Source: Candidatus Flexifilum breve
GTDB lineage: Bacteria; Chloroflexota; Anaerolineae; Aggregatilineales; Phototrophicaceae
Direction of reading: 5' to 3'
Length of the DNA stretch: 64,000 nt
Assembly (NCBI GenBank): GCA_016717205.1
Contig: JADKGC010000003.1
Coordinates: 753,495-817,494 of the forward strand
The translations under genes were made by a program, and so were the position numbers. The notes below the pieces were generated by a model. That model was not told where the DNA came from and made no database searches. It saw nothing but the letters and a program-made list of their open reading frames with translations. Shown here piece after piece: positions 15,963-25,460 of this stretch (the stretch's first letter is position 1; each line of letters starts with the position of its first letter).

Positions 15963-17021
15963 TTAAAACGCGAAGGGGTCGCTGTCGTCGTCGAGGCCGA
16001 GCGCGTCGCTCATGAGGATCGCGCCCTCATTCGCCTGCGGCAGTCGGCTCAGGTAGCGTTCGGTCACGGCGACGTTGCTGTGCCGCAGCAGGCGGCTGAT
16101 CTTCTCGATGGGCACACCTGCGTGCTGGAGTGTCCCGGCGACCGAGCGGCGCAGGTCGTGCGGCGCGACGTGCCCGATCTGCGCATCCGCCGCCGCATTG
16201 TCGATGATGATCCAGATACCGTTGGGCGACAAGCCGAAGCGGCTGATGCGCCCGCCCTTCCAGATGCGGCGGATGAGCGGTGACGTCGGATGCGGTGCCT
16301 GTCCACCCCGTCGAATCGCCCGGTTCCAGTTTTCCAGCGCCAGAATCACGGCACGCGGCATATCGACAAAGGCCGCTTTCCTCCCCTTGCCATGCACCCG
16401 CAGCACGACCCGATCATTCTGCTTGCTGATGTCTTCCCAGCGGGCGAGCGCCAGTTCTTCGCGGCGCAGCGCCATCGTGCACAGCATCGTCATGACGACA
16501 TTGTTGCGCAGCATCTGATTGTCGCTGGTGGCAATGTTGCGCCCGGAAATCATCAACTGGCGGATTTCAGCCGTGGCGAGCCAGCGACCGGGGCGCTGCC
16601 CCTCCTCGGCGCGCGGCATTTTGACGCGCGTCATCGTCGCCGGGACATAATCGTCCAGCCACCCCGCCTCGGCCAGCAAGCTTGTCAGCGTGAGAATCGA
16701 GGCGCGCGCCTGCATCAATGCTTGCTTGCCCTGCCCGCGGCTGTGCAGCATCCCCAGCCACGCGCGGAGCTGCGTCGCGCTCAGGCAGTTCTGCAGCACG
16801 GGGATCGGCAGCGCGCACATGCGTTGAATCCGCTGCGGGCCACGCGTCGGCTTAACGCCCGTTAGATCGACCAGATATTGATCCACCCAGCGGAAGTAGG
16901 CGCGATGTGTGTGCTTGCTCCCGGCCTGACCGGGCAAGACCGCCGCGAAATTGAATGTCAGGTCGTCACGGTCGCCGAGCGGCGCGGGTTGACGAGGTAC
17001 GGGTAAGTTTCGGTTGTTCAT
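15963..17021 (-). CDS. Tyrosine recombinase/integrase (XerC/D-like)
   Basis: A 352-residue site-specific recombinase with the full catalytic set in the C-terminal half: Arg in LRREELALARW (about 190), Lys in VHGKGRK, His288 and Arg291 in HDLRRS, His314 in LLRHSNV, and the nucleophile Tyr323. The N-terminal SAM-like core-binding domain spans about residues 40-135. It could be a housekeeping Xer-type resolvase or a phage-type integrase; the absence of neighbouring mobile genes and of visible att repeats favours a stand-alone recombinase. The C-terminus is acidic. Confidence 0.85.
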   Translation of the reverse strand: MNNRNLPVPRQPAPLGDRDDLTFNFAAVLPGQAGSKHTHRAYFRWVDQYLVDLTGVKPTRGPQRIQRMCALPIPVLQNCLSATQLRAWLGMLHSRGQGKQALMQARASILTLTSLLAEAGWLDDYVPATMTRVKMPRAEEGQRPGRWLATAEIRQLMISGRNIATSDNQMLRNNVVMTMLCTMALRREELALARWEDISKQNDRVVLRVHGKGRKAAFVDMPRAVILALENWNRAIRRGGQAPHPTSPLIRRIWKGGRISRFGLSPNGIWIIIDNAAADAQIGHVAPHDLRRSVAGTLQHAGVPIEKISRLLRHSNVAVTERYLSRLPQANEGAILMSDALGLDDDSDPFAF

Positions 17022-17192
17022 GCCGCCGATTATACGCCGAAAACGGCCAACAGGCGTTAGTCGAAGCGGATGATATCGATTACCTAAATTTAGTTGGTTC
17101 GCTCACGTTTACGCTCTTCAGAGATGAAATAGACTATCCTATATGATGAGGCTAATAAGTCGCCGCTCATGTGATGTATGTGCTGGTTAACT

Positions 17193-19436
17193 ATGTCGGG
17201 AACTGATCTCGAAGCCATTCTCAGTCAAGCAGAACCACCCGATGCCGACACCTGGCAGCGGCTGCGGGAGGCGCTCCGCACCTACCAGACGCAAGCGCAA
17301 GGTAACCGGGACTTTTTCGATCAGGTGCGGGAGCTGTTCCACGCCTACAGCATCCCTCAATGCCTGACGAATCTCGACGGCGTGATCATTGACATTAACG
17401 CGCGCGCTTGCGAACTTTCGGGCTTCACGCGCGACGAATTGCTCGGTCAACAGGTGCTGGATCTCGCCGTGTACAGCACGCCGGAACAGCGCGCGCAGTT
17501 ACTGGAACAGTTCATGCGCGCCGGGCAGCTCCGCGACATTGAAGTCGAATCGCGGCGCAAAGATGGTCAGCGGATCGTCGCGATCATGAACTGGGATCTG
17601 CTCATCTCGCGGGGGCGGCAGTTCATCCTCACCACCTTGTACGATGTCACCGCCATCCGCGACAGCGAAGAACAACTGCGCAACATGCATCAGATCGCCA
17701 CCCGGCAGGCGCAGGAATCAGCGCTGCTGCACGAAGCGCGCACCATCCTCTCACGCAGCATGGATCTGCCGACCTTGATCCGCGCGATTGTCGACGGGGT
17801 GGCCGAAAAGTTCGGCTATACCCTCGTCAGCCTGTATCTCGTCGAAGATCAGGTGCTCAAGTTACAGCATCACTACGGCTATGTGGTTACTCTCGGCGAT
17901 CTTCCGCTGGATCGCGGCATCATGGCGCGCGCCGTGCGCCTCAAACATCCGCTGCTGCTCCGCGACGTGAGCACTGATCCAGAGTTCATACAGGCGATCG
18001 CGGGCGTTCGTTCAGAAATCGCCGCGCCGCTGTTTGTTGACGACGACGTGGTCGGCGTGCTCAACGTCGAATCGACCGGAAATTTGGAGCTCGGCGACGC
18101 CGATTTACGCTTGATCGTCGCACTCAGCGAGCATATCAGCCTCGCCATTCAGCGCGCGCAGTTGTTCAGCAGCCTCGCCGACAGCGAGCGGCGCGAACGC
18201 GAACAACGCTTGTTCGCGGAAGCCCTGCGCGATGTCGCCGCCGGGTTGAACGGCACCCTCCCGCTGGAACCGATGATCGACCTGATCATGGGGCACCTGC
18301 AGCGCGTCATGCCCCTCTTTGACGGGCTGCGCATGCTGTTCATTCACGGTGAGCGGGGACGGGTGGCGGTGCAGCGTGGCTATCCGGCCGGGAGCTTCGC
18401 CGGAACCTTCCCGCTGAGCGAGATACAGTGCATCAGCGATATGTTGACCAAACGTCAGGTGTGCCTATATCAGGACGCGCCAACGCCGTATGACTGGGCG
18501 CAGGGAACACCGCTCGCCAGCGTCCGTTCGCTGATCGGCGCGCCGATCATGGCGGATGGCCACGTCATCGGCGTCCTGTTCCTCGATAGTCAGGCGCCGA
18601 ACACGTTTGCAGAGAAGCACGCTGATTTGCTGCAAGCCTTCGCAGATCAAACTGGGATCGCGCTCAAGAAAGCGCAGCTCCACAAGCGTCTGCGCCGCCA
18701 AAACCGCATGCGTCTGCATCAGGCCATGCAGTATGAACGGCGCGTTTCCGAAATGCGGGCGCAGTTCGGCATCGCCATCTCGCACGAATTCCGCACCCCC
18801 CTCACGACGATCCATACCTCCGCCGATCTGCTGCGCATGTATGATGATCGCCTCACGCCGGAACGCCGCCGGGAACTACTCGGGAAAGTTAAAACGCAGA
18901 TCAAGCATCTGACACATTTACTTGACGATATCATGCTGCTCAGCCGCGCGGAATTGATCGGCATCCAGATCAATCGCAAAGCCGTCGACCTCGACCAACT
19001 CTGCCGCGATATCACCTCGGAGATTCAGTGGATCGCCGGGGACAAGCACCGCATTCTCTTCTTCGGCGATGGGCTGTGTCAGGAGGCTTATATCGACGAA
19101 GATTTGATCCGCCGGATTTTGATCAACTTGCTGACGAACGCGGTGAAGTATTCACCGGAGGGTGGCAAAGTGCTGTTCATCCTCAACCGGGAAACGGACG
19201 ATGCGATCATCGAGATCACCGATAATGGCATCGGCATTCCAGCCGAAGAGGTTGATAATCTCTTCCAGACTTTCCATCGCGCGGGCAATGTCGGCTCGAT
19301 TCCGGGTACGGGGTTAGGCTTGACGCTCGTCAAACAGGCCGTCGAAATGCACGGCGGGGCGATTCAGGTCACCAGTACGGAAGGCATGGGCACGACCTTC
19401 ACCGTACGCCTGCCGATTGCGCCCCCGCCCACCTAG
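17193..19436 (+). CDS. PAS-GAF-GAF sensor histidine kinase
   Basis: A soluble-looking sensor kinase of about 748 residues with no membrane helices. The order is a PAS domain (about 40-165, CLTNLDGVIIDINARACELSG), a GAF domain (about 185-330), a second GAF domain (about 345-505), HisKA with the phospho-accepting His in SHEFRTPLTTIH (about residue 531), and an ATPase domain with N box (NLLTNAVKYSP), G1 (DNGIGIP) and G2 (GTGLGLTLVKQ). No receiver domain is fused. An ATG at 17178 is an alternative start. The signal is unknown. Its probable partner is the receiver-containing kinase encoded convergently at 20.0-21.2 kb, by proximity only. Confidence 0.9.
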   Translation: MSGTDLEAILSQAEPPDADTWQRLREALRTYQTQAQGNRDFFDQVRELFHAYSIPQCLTNLDGVIIDINARACELSGFTRDELLGQQVLDLAVYSTPEQRAQLLEQFMRAGQLRDIEVESRRKDGQRIVAIMNWDLLISRGRQFILTTLYDVTAIRDSEEQLRNMHQIATRQAQESALLHEARTILSRSMDLPTLIRAIVDGVAEKFGYTLVSLYLVEDQVLKLQHHYGYVVTLGDLPLDRGIMARAVRLKHPLLLRDVSTDPEFIQAIAGVRSEIAAPLFVDDDVVGVLNVESTGNLELGDADLRLIVALSEHISLAIQRAQLFSSLADSERREREQRLFAEALRDVAAGLNGTLPLEPMIDLIMGHLQRVMPLFDGLRMLFIHGERGRVAVQRGYPAGSFAGTFPLSEIQCISDMLTKRQVCLYQDAPTPYDWAQGTPLASVRSLIGAPIMADGHVIGVLFLDSQAPNTFAEKHADLLQAFADQTGIALKKAQLHKRLRRQNRMRLHQAMQYERRVSEMRAQFGIAISHEFRTPLTTIHTSADLLRMYDDRLTPERRRELLGKVKTQIKHLTHLLDDIMLLSRAELIGIQINRKAVDLDQLCRDITSEIQWIAGDKHRILFFGDGLCQEAYIDEDLIRRILINLLTNAVKYSPEGGKVLFILNRETDDAIIEITDNGIGIPAEEVDNLFQTFHRAGNVGSIPGTGLGLTLVKQAVEMHGGAIQVTSTEGMGTTFTVRLPIAPPPT

Positions 19437-19603
19437 CCGACCAGCTAGGCACCGCCTACCCAGTCAAATCCAACCTTCTCCGCCTAAAGACGGAGCTAGG
19501 TTCAGTCTTTGGCACTTTGTGACCCTTACCGCCATCGGTTAAAGTTGGGGGGTATGTGAAGGGTGGTGGTTCACCCACGCCTTTTGCCGAGGGGGAAAAG
19601 ATC

Positions 19604-19978
19604 ATGATGAACGAACAAACGATCCGTGACGCGGCTGAGTGCTATGTTCAAGCGCTCGCCGACAACTCGTCGCACTTCCTTGAGCAATTTGCGCCGAATG
19701 CGTGGATTGAGGATGCGGACGGGGTTCAGCATCGCGGTCGCACCGCGATTAGTGAGCACATGACGGCGTGGCTGTCCGGCTATCAGTCGGTGCAGTTCAC
19801 GGTCGAACGGATCGTCGTCGCGCGTGATCAAGCAGCCGTACGCTGGAAGGCAAAAGGCGTGACCGCCACCGGACATCGCGTGGTGTTCGTCGGCATTTCG
19901 ATCCTGCGCTTCGACGCCACCGGGCAGATAGCTGGCGCGCGCCAATATGAAACGGGCGTCCTCGCGCAGAGCGCCTGA
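19604..19978 (+). CDS. SnoaL/NTF2-like protein
   Basis: A 124-residue alpha+beta-cone protein. EQTIRDAAECYVQALAD, FAPNAWIEDADGVQHRG and the late strands VRWKAKGVTATGHRVVFVG fit the SnoaL/nuclear-transport-factor-2-like fold, which includes small hydrolases, isomerases and ligand-binding domains. The substrate cannot be inferred. ATG 19604 has a strong AGGGGGA site 6-8 bases upstream, so the longer ORF from 19556 is rejected. A bidirectional terminator follows. Confidence 0.75.
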   Translation: MMNEQTIRDAAECYVQALADNSSHFLEQFAPNAWIEDADGVQHRGRTAISEHMTAWLSGYQSVQFTVERIVVARDQAAVRWKAKGVTATGHRVVFVGISILRFDATGQIAGARQYETGVLAQSA

Positions 19979-20002
19979 ATCGCCCAAACACCCCTGTGAA
20001 TC

Positions 20003-20029
20003 AAAAGCGACCATAGCGGTCGCTTTTTT
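20003..20029. terminator. Bidirectional intrinsic terminator
   Basis: A perfect 10-bp stem (20003-20012 with 20018-20027) with A-tract on one side and a run of six T on the other, between convergent stops 19978 and 20035. Confidence 0.92.
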
Positions 20030-20034
20030 GTTGG

Positions 20035-21174
20035 CTAGTCGAGATACTCAGGCAGTTCAAACCAGAAAACCGAACCGCCCGACGGTGGACAATCTACGCC
20101 TACCTGACCGCCGTGCAGCAGCACCATATGCTTGACGATCCACAGGCCGAGCCCGGTGCTGCTTTCGTTCGCGGTCGGGCGCGGGCTGAGCTTGCCGAAT
20201 TCGGTGAACAGCAGATTGCGCTCATTCACCGGGATGCCGGGTCCTTGATCCGCGATGCAGAAGCGCACAAAGCCCGGCGTCACTTCGGACCACAGCCGCA
20301 CAATCGTATCGCTGGGGCTGTACTTGAGGGCATTGCTGACAAGATTGTTCAAAATCTGCGTGACGCGCGCCGGGTCGGCGTGCATGAGACCGGGGAGCGG
20401 ATCGATCTGCACCGTGATGCCTTTGCTCTCCGCCATCATGCTGAACTCTTCGATCACCGGCTCGACCAATTCGCCGAGCGCTACCGCGCGCAGTTGCAGA
20501 CTGATTCGCCCATTCTGGCACGCGGCCACATCGAGAAAGTCCTCGATGAATCCGTTCATCTGCATGACGGTGTGCTGCAAGAGGTCGAGCAGTCCCAGCG
20601 CGTCGGGGTCATGCGCGAGGCTGGGTCGGAGCAGGGTTTCCACCATGTTGATGTGGGTGAGCGGTGCGCGTAAATCGTGCGAGGCGATGCGCATCAGCCG
20701 ATCTTTGAGGACGCGCGACGCCTCAAATTCGCGGATCATCCGCTTCTGCAAATCCATCATCCGCTTGAGCTTGAGCTGCGTTTCGATGCGCGCCAGCACA
20801 ACTTCCACATCAATCGGCTTGGTGATGTAATCGTTCGCGCCGAGCTGCAAGCCGGACACAATATCGTGATTCTGCGCCAGTGCCGAGATGAGCACCACAG
20901 GGGTATCCTGTGTAGCAGGATGGCTGCGAATATGGCGCAGGGTCTCTAGCCCGTTCATGCCGGGCAGCATAATGTCGAGCAGAATCAAATCTATCGTCTC
21001 CTGTTCCAGCAGCGCCAGCGCGGTATCCGCGCGATCTGCCTCGAAGAGTTGATGTTGATTCTTTAGGATGCGCTTCAAGAGGATGCGATTGACGATTTCA
21101 TCATCAACAATCAGGATCTTGGCTTGCGTCTCCTGAACATCAGTTGTCGTATACGAGAAATCGGAGGGGATCAT
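20035..21174 (-). CDS. Response regulator-histidine kinase hybrid
   Basis: From ATG 21174 the protein has about 379 residues. An N-terminal receiver domain (about 18-135) has phospho-acceptor Asp in LILLDIMLPGMNG and the Lys in DYITKPIDVEVV. It is followed by a coiled linker, HisKA with His in ASHDLRAPLTHI, and an ATPase domain (NLVSNALKYSP, DQGPGIP, STGLGLWIVKH). No membrane segment is seen. Such receiver-first kinases usually take phosphate from another kinase, and the PAS-GAF kinase next door is an obvious candidate. The longer start at 21234 is unlikely because the added residues are not family-like. Confidence 0.88.
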   Translation of the reverse strand: MIPSDFSYTTTDVQETQAKILIVDDEIVNRILLKRILKNQHQLFEADRADTALALLEQETIDLILLDIMLPGMNGLETLRHIRSHPATQDTPVVLISALAQNHDIVSGLQLGANDYITKPIDVEVVLARIETQLKLKRMMDLQKRMIREFEASRVLKDRLMRIASHDLRAPLTHINMVETLLRPSLAHDPDALGLLDLLQHTVMQMNGFIEDFLDVAACQNGRISLQLRAVALGELVEPVIEEFSMMAESKGITVQIDPLPGLMHADPARVTQILNNLVSNALKYSPSDTIVRLWSEVTPGFVRFCIADQGPGIPVNERNLLFTEFGKLSPRPTANESSTGLGLWIVKHMVLLHGGQVGVDCPPSGGSVFWFELPEYLD

Positions 21175-21382
21175 TGTGCTCTCTGCGATTGCGCCGATAT
21201 TTATACAATAGCGCAAGGAGAGCGTAAACTTCATTCATCCCTCATGAAATTTACGTTTGAAATCTACGGTTTGTCAATGCAGTTACGGTACCAAAGTCAC
21301 ACAGCTTGGATCGAGCGAAAAGCAGACGTGCCGGGGCATGGCGGACCCTGCCCCGGCGTGAGCATGAGGGGTGCGGAGGTTT

Positions 21383-22675
21383 CTAGACCGGCTTGGCTTC
21401 TTCGGTGAACTGTTCCTGCTCGGTCGAACCTTCCAGCGCCACCGTCGATGAATGCCCCTGCATGATCGCCTGCTGCACCGCGTCGAAGTAGCCCGTGCCG
21501 ACGAATGTCTGATGCTTCACCGCCTTGTAGCCGTCGGTGTGCGCGAGTTCGAATTCACGATCCTGCAGCCGCGCATAGGCTGTCATGCCTTCGCCGCGGT
21601 ATCCCAGCGCCAGCTCGAACATGCCGAGATTCAGCGAATGGAAGCCTGCCAGCGTGATGAACTGAAACTTGTAGCCCATCGCCCCGAGTTCGCGCTGGAA
21701 CTTGGCAATCGTCCCCGCGTCGAGGTTGCGCGTCCAGTTGAAGGACGGCGAGCAGTTGTACATGAGCATCTTGCCGGGGAATTGGCGATGAATCGCCTCG
21801 GCGAACTGCCGCGCCTCGTCAAGATCGGGATGCGACGTTTCCATCCACAACATGTCGGAATAGGGCGCGTAAGACAAGCCGCGGGCAATCGCACTTTCCA
21901 GCCCGTGACGCACGCCGTAGAAGCCTTCAAACGTGCGTTCACTGGTGAGGAACGGCTTATCACGATCATCAATGTCGCTGGTGATGAGCGTCGCGGAGTT
22001 GGCGTCGGTGCGGGCGATGATCAGCGTCGGCACGTCGAGCACATCGGCGGCGAGGCGAGCAGCCACCAGCTTGTTGATCGCTTCCTGCGTCGGCACGAGC
22101 ACTTTGCCGCCCAGATGCCCGCATTTCTTGGCGGAGGACAGTTGATCTTCGAAGTGCACGCCCGCCACCCCGGCATCGATCATATCTTTCATCAGTTCGT
22201 AGGCATTGAGGTTGCCGCCAAAGCCCGCTTCCGCGTCCGCGACCATCGGCAGGAAGTAATCAACACTCTCCTTGCCTTCCAGATGCTGCACCTGATCGGC
22301 CCGCGTCAGTGACTTGTTGATGCGCCGCGCCAAGTCCGGGACGCTATTGACCGGGTACAAACTTTGATCGGGGTACATTTGCCCGGAGGTGTTGGCATCG
22401 GCGGCGGTCTGCCAACCGCTCACATAGATCGCCTTCAACCCGGCCTGCGCCATTTGCACCGCCTGATTGCCCGTCACCGCGCCGAGCGAGTTGACATACG
22501 GCTCGGTCGTGAGCAAGTCCCACAGGCGTTCCGCGCCCAGCTTCGCCAGCGTGTATTCGATGTGAATGCTGCCGCGCAGCTTGAGCACATCCTGCGCCGT
22601 ATACGGACGTTTGATGCCGTTCCAGCGTTCATTACGCTGCCAGTACTGGTTCAACAGGGTCGGGTTATTCATCAC
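21383..22675 (-). CDS. aceA: Isocitrate lyase
   Basis: AceA cleaves isocitrate to glyoxylate and succinate, the first step of the glyoxylate shunt. The catalytic-loop signature KKCGHLGGK is present (about residue 185), with ADAEAGFGG, IARTDANSATLI and YNCSPSFNW also typical. The 430-residue length fits the prokaryotic type. It starts 2 bases after the malate synthase stop, forming the operon aceB-aceA, which would let the cell grow on acetate or fatty acids; enoyl-CoA hydratase nearby is consistent with this. Confidence 0.96.
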   Translation of the reverse strand: MMNNPTLLNQYWQRNERWNGIKRPYTAQDVLKLRGSIHIEYTLAKLGAERLWDLLTTEPYVNSLGAVTGNQAVQMAQAGLKAIYVSGWQTAADANTSGQMYPDQSLYPVNSVPDLARRINKSLTRADQVQHLEGKESVDYFLPMVADAEAGFGGNLNAYELMKDMIDAGVAGVHFEDQLSSAKKCGHLGGKVLVPTQEAINKLVAARLAADVLDVPTLIIARTDANSATLITSDIDDRDKPFLTSERTFEGFYGVRHGLESAIARGLSYAPYSDMLWMETSHPDLDEARQFAEAIHRQFPGKMLMYNCSPSFNWTRNLDAGTIAKFQRELGAMGYKFQFITLAGFHSLNLGMFELALGYRGEGMTAYARLQDREFELAHTDGYKAVKHQTFVGTGYFDAVQQAIMQGHSSTVALEGSTEQEQFTEEAKPV

Positions 22676-22677
22676 AG

Positions 22678-24270
22678 CTACTCCAGATTCTCGTACGCGG
22701 GTAAGGTCAGAAATTCAGTAAAGGTCGGTTTCCGGATCATCTCGCTGAACAGCATCCCCGCAGTGCGGAAATGCCCCCCATCAAAGCGCTTCGATCCCAC
22801 CTCAGCGCGGATCGACTCCATCTCTTCCTCAAACAGGCGATCAAACAAGGCGGGCGTCACCTGCCGACCATCCTCCAGCGTCACACCGTGATGCAGCCAC
22901 TGCCACACCTGACTGCGGCTGATCTCCGCGGTCGCGGCGTCTTCCATCAGGTTGTAGAGCGGCACGCAGCCATTACCCCCCAACCATGCTTCCAGATACT
23001 GAATGCCCACCCGCAGATTCCACTTGAGGCCGCGTTCGGTGATGATGCCTTCGCTGGGGCGCAGCAGTTCGGCGGCGGTGGGATGCACATCCTCGCGCTG
23101 CCGGTTGATCTGGTTGGGCTGCGGCATATGCTCGTTGAACACGGCAAAGGCGGTCGCCACGAGGCCGGGATGTGCCACCCACGTCCCATCGTGACCATCC
23201 TGCACTTCGCGCAGTTTGTCGGCGCGCACCTTGCCCAGCGCGGTCTCGTTGGCTTCCGGGTCATGCTTGATCGGGATCTGTGCCGCCATGCCACCCATCG
23301 CGTGGATGCCGCGCTTGTGACACACCTTGATCACGAACTGGCTGTACGCCCGCATGAAGGGCACGGTCATGGTGACCTGCGCGCGATCCGGCAGGATGCA
23401 GTCCGGTCGATGGCTGAACTTCTTGATGTAGCTGAAGATGTAATCCCAGCGCCCGCAGTTCAGCCCGGCGGAATGATCGCGCAGTTCATACAGAATCTCG
23501 TCCGCTTCGAAGGTGGCGAGGATCGTCTCGATCAGCACGGTCGCGCGGATTGAACCCCGCGGAATGCCGAGTTCGTCCTGCGCCAGATTGAACACAGCGT
23601 TCCACAGCCGCGCTTCCAGGTGGCTTTCCATCTTCGGCAGATAGAAATACGGGCCGCTGCTGCGATCCAGCAGTTCGCGGGCGTTGTGGAAGAAGTACAG
23701 CCCGAAGTCGAACAAGCTGCCGCTGATCGGCGCGCCATCCACGAGGAAATGCTTCTCGACCAGATGCCAACCGCGCGGGCGCACCATCAGCACCGCCGTC
23801 TGCTCGTTGAGGCGATACTGCTTGCCGGCCTCGTTGGTGAAGGTGATCGTGCGACGGATGGCGTCACGCAGGTTGATCTGCCCGTCGAGCAGGTTGTCCC
23901 ACGTTGGCGCATTCGAGTCTTCGAAGTCCGCCATGAACACCTTCGCCCCGCTGTTGAGCGCATTGATGATCATCTTGCGGTCAGTTGGCCCGGTGATCTC
24001 CACGCGGCGATCCTGTAAATCCGCCGGGATGGGCGCGACCCGCCAGTCCCCGTCACGAATGGCCTGCGTCTCCGGCAGAAAGTCCGGCAGTTGTCCCGCG
24101 CGAATGGCGGCCTGGCGATCGGCGCGGCGCTGCAAGAGCTCGCGGCGGCGTGCTTCGAAGGCGCGTGCCAGCTTGGCGAGAAAGTTCTGCGCTTCTGGCG
24201 TGAGGATCTCCGCATACGCTGACGTAACAGGTCTCGTAATCTCAATCGTTTCGTGAACAGACAAAGTCAT
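22678..24270 (-). CDS. aceB: Malate synthase A
   Basis: AceB condenses glyoxylate with acetyl-CoA to give malate, completing the shunt begun by AceA. At 530 residues it is the A type. The signature KDHSAGLNCGRWDYIFSYIK-like region appears here as RDHSAGLNCGRWDYIFS (about 245-261), and VFMADFEDSNAPTWDN marks the barrel. The C-terminal DGRQVTPALFDRLFEEE region carries the catalytic Asp of the family. It is first in the aceBA unit. No regulator is adjacent and the 250-base spacer upstream has no clear operator. Confidence 0.96.
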   Translation of the reverse strand: MTLSVHETIEITRPVTSAYAEILTPEAQNFLAKLARAFEARRRELLQRRADRQAAIRAGQLPDFLPETQAIRDGDWRVAPIPADLQDRRVEITGPTDRKMIINALNSGAKVFMADFEDSNAPTWDNLLDGQINLRDAIRRTITFTNEAGKQYRLNEQTAVLMVRPRGWHLVEKHFLVDGAPISGSLFDFGLYFFHNARELLDRSSGPYFYLPKMESHLEARLWNAVFNLAQDELGIPRGSIRATVLIETILATFEADEILYELRDHSAGLNCGRWDYIFSYIKKFSHRPDCILPDRAQVTMTVPFMRAYSQFVIKVCHKRGIHAMGGMAAQIPIKHDPEANETALGKVRADKLREVQDGHDGTWVAHPGLVATAFAVFNEHMPQPNQINRQREDVHPTAAELLRPSEGIITERGLKWNLRVGIQYLEAWLGGNGCVPLYNLMEDAATAEISRSQVWQWLHHGVTLEDGRQVTPALFDRLFEEEMESIRAEVGSKRFDGGHFRTAGMLFSEMIRKPTFTEFLTLPAYENLE

Positions 24271-24454
24271 AACGACTCCTCAAAATACAGCGCTTGTCAG
24301 GCTCAATGGGAGATATCGACGGGCTGCGAACTAATCAAATGACGATTAGATTGGCTACTTATGTTTTCATTCTATGGAAATTTGCGCGGCGTGTGATGCA
24401 CAGAATCGTGAAACTTTTCGCGATCTATTCGTACACAGTGTCGGACGCCGCTTG

Positions 24455-24491
24455 TGAAACCGATAACATATGGGAGGTATTACCGGTTTCA
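24455..24491. promoter_or_regulatory. 8-bp inverted repeat with 21-base loop
   Basis: TGAAACCG at 24455-24462 and its complement at 24484-24491 lie between the aceB start and the stop of the E2-like gene. It might be an operator for aceBA or the 3' hairpin of the E2-like transcript; nothing decides between these. Confidence 0.25.
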
Positions 24492-24521
24492 GTTCACTGG
24501 AAGCGTTTACAATCGATCACA

Positions 24522-25370
24522 TCAAGGGAAAGTGGCGCTGACCTGTTTAGACACACTGTCTGAGTCGACCTCGGTACTGACCGCGCTTCGGCACACCTCT
24601 AGACCGCTGCCGCCTTCAATCAACTGCTTGAGGCGAGAAGTGAAGCGGGCGGCGGGTGCGCCATCCGTGATGGTATGGTCAAAGCTGACCGTTACACATA
24701 GCAGGTCGCGAATCTCAATGCGTCCGTCGACGACGGCGGGTTTCTTCGCCATACCGCCTAACGTGAGCATCACGGCGACCGGAACCACGGGAATCCCCCA
24801 CCCCGCGCCCTGACCAAACATACCAACCGAGGTGATCGCCGTGGTGCCACCCATCGCTTTGAAGCGGTGTGGATTCCGCAGCATCAGACGCATGAGCGGG
24901 CGGCGCAAAAAGGCTGGGATCGCCGCGTACAGTTCCAGCAGGCGCAGCGGGCGTCCATGTTCGATGGGATTACGCTGCGACTCGCGGATTTCGCGGCACA
25001 TCTCCAGCACACCGCGGCGATTGGTCTGCCGCAGCACGTGCTGCGCGACGATTTTGCCGCCGCCGGCTTCACGCTCGATCATGATATTCACGTCTACATC
25101 GTCATGCACGATCAGCTTGCGCCCTCGGCGAAACGCTTGAATGCGCTTATCCTCGTCGATCGCTTTCCCTAAACAGTGTGCGATGAAGGCCACCACGGAA
25201 ATGTCGTCACCCGTGCGTTGCTCATATTCGTGGATGGTCTTCAGCGGGTCCGTCATATCGACTTCGATGAGACCATGGATGACTTGGCGGTCACTCGTAA
25301 CACGCAGCACATCGTCTGAACCGATACGATGACGAGGAAAAGTCAGCTCGTGAAACCCGGAATTTGGCAT
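24522..25370 (-). CDS. 2-oxoacid dehydrogenase E2-like acyltransferase domain protein
   Basis: The protein is the catalytic domain of the dihydrolipoyl acyltransferase (E2) fold alone, with no lipoyl or subunit-binding domain. The active-site motif of E2 enzymes (DHRxxDG) appears as DHTITDGAPAARF near residue 235. Stand-alone E2 domains occur in actinobacteria and Chloroflexota; their substrates are not established, and some may be CoA-dependent acyltransferases of other kinds. It is about 280 residues, with ATG 25370. The neighbours (aceBA and enoyl-CoA hydratase) suggest acyl-CoA metabolism. Confidence 0.8.
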   Translation of the reverse strand: MPNSGFHELTFPRHRIGSDDVLRVTSDRQVIHGLIEVDMTDPLKTIHEYEQRTGDDISVVAFIAHCLGKAIDEDKRIQAFRRGRKLIVHDDVDVNIMIEREAGGGKIVAQHVLRQTNRRGVLEMCREIRESQRNPIEHGRPLRLLELYAAIPAFLRRPLMRLMLRNPHRFKAMGGTTAITSVGMFGQGAGWGIPVVPVAVMLTLGGMAKKPAVVDGRIEIRDLLCVTVSFDHTITDGAPAARFTSRLKQLIEGGSGLEVCRSAVSTEVDSDSVSKQVSATFP

Positions 25371-25460
25371 AAAAACACCCCCACAGCCCGATTACAATGA
25401 TCGTGCGGCAGGGGTAAGGGTGTGAATAGTGACGTTTGTCGCTTTAGCGTGGTGCGGGTG

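Noticed and set aside
17022..17192. Possible dif or att site between recombinase and sensor kinase
   Set aside because: No 28-base dif-like inverted arms or direct repeats of the recombinase gene end could be identified by eye.
24294..24813. Small plus-strand ORFs between aceB and the E2-like gene
   Set aside because: No ribosome sites, no family resemblance, and partial overlap with the E2-like gene on the other strand.
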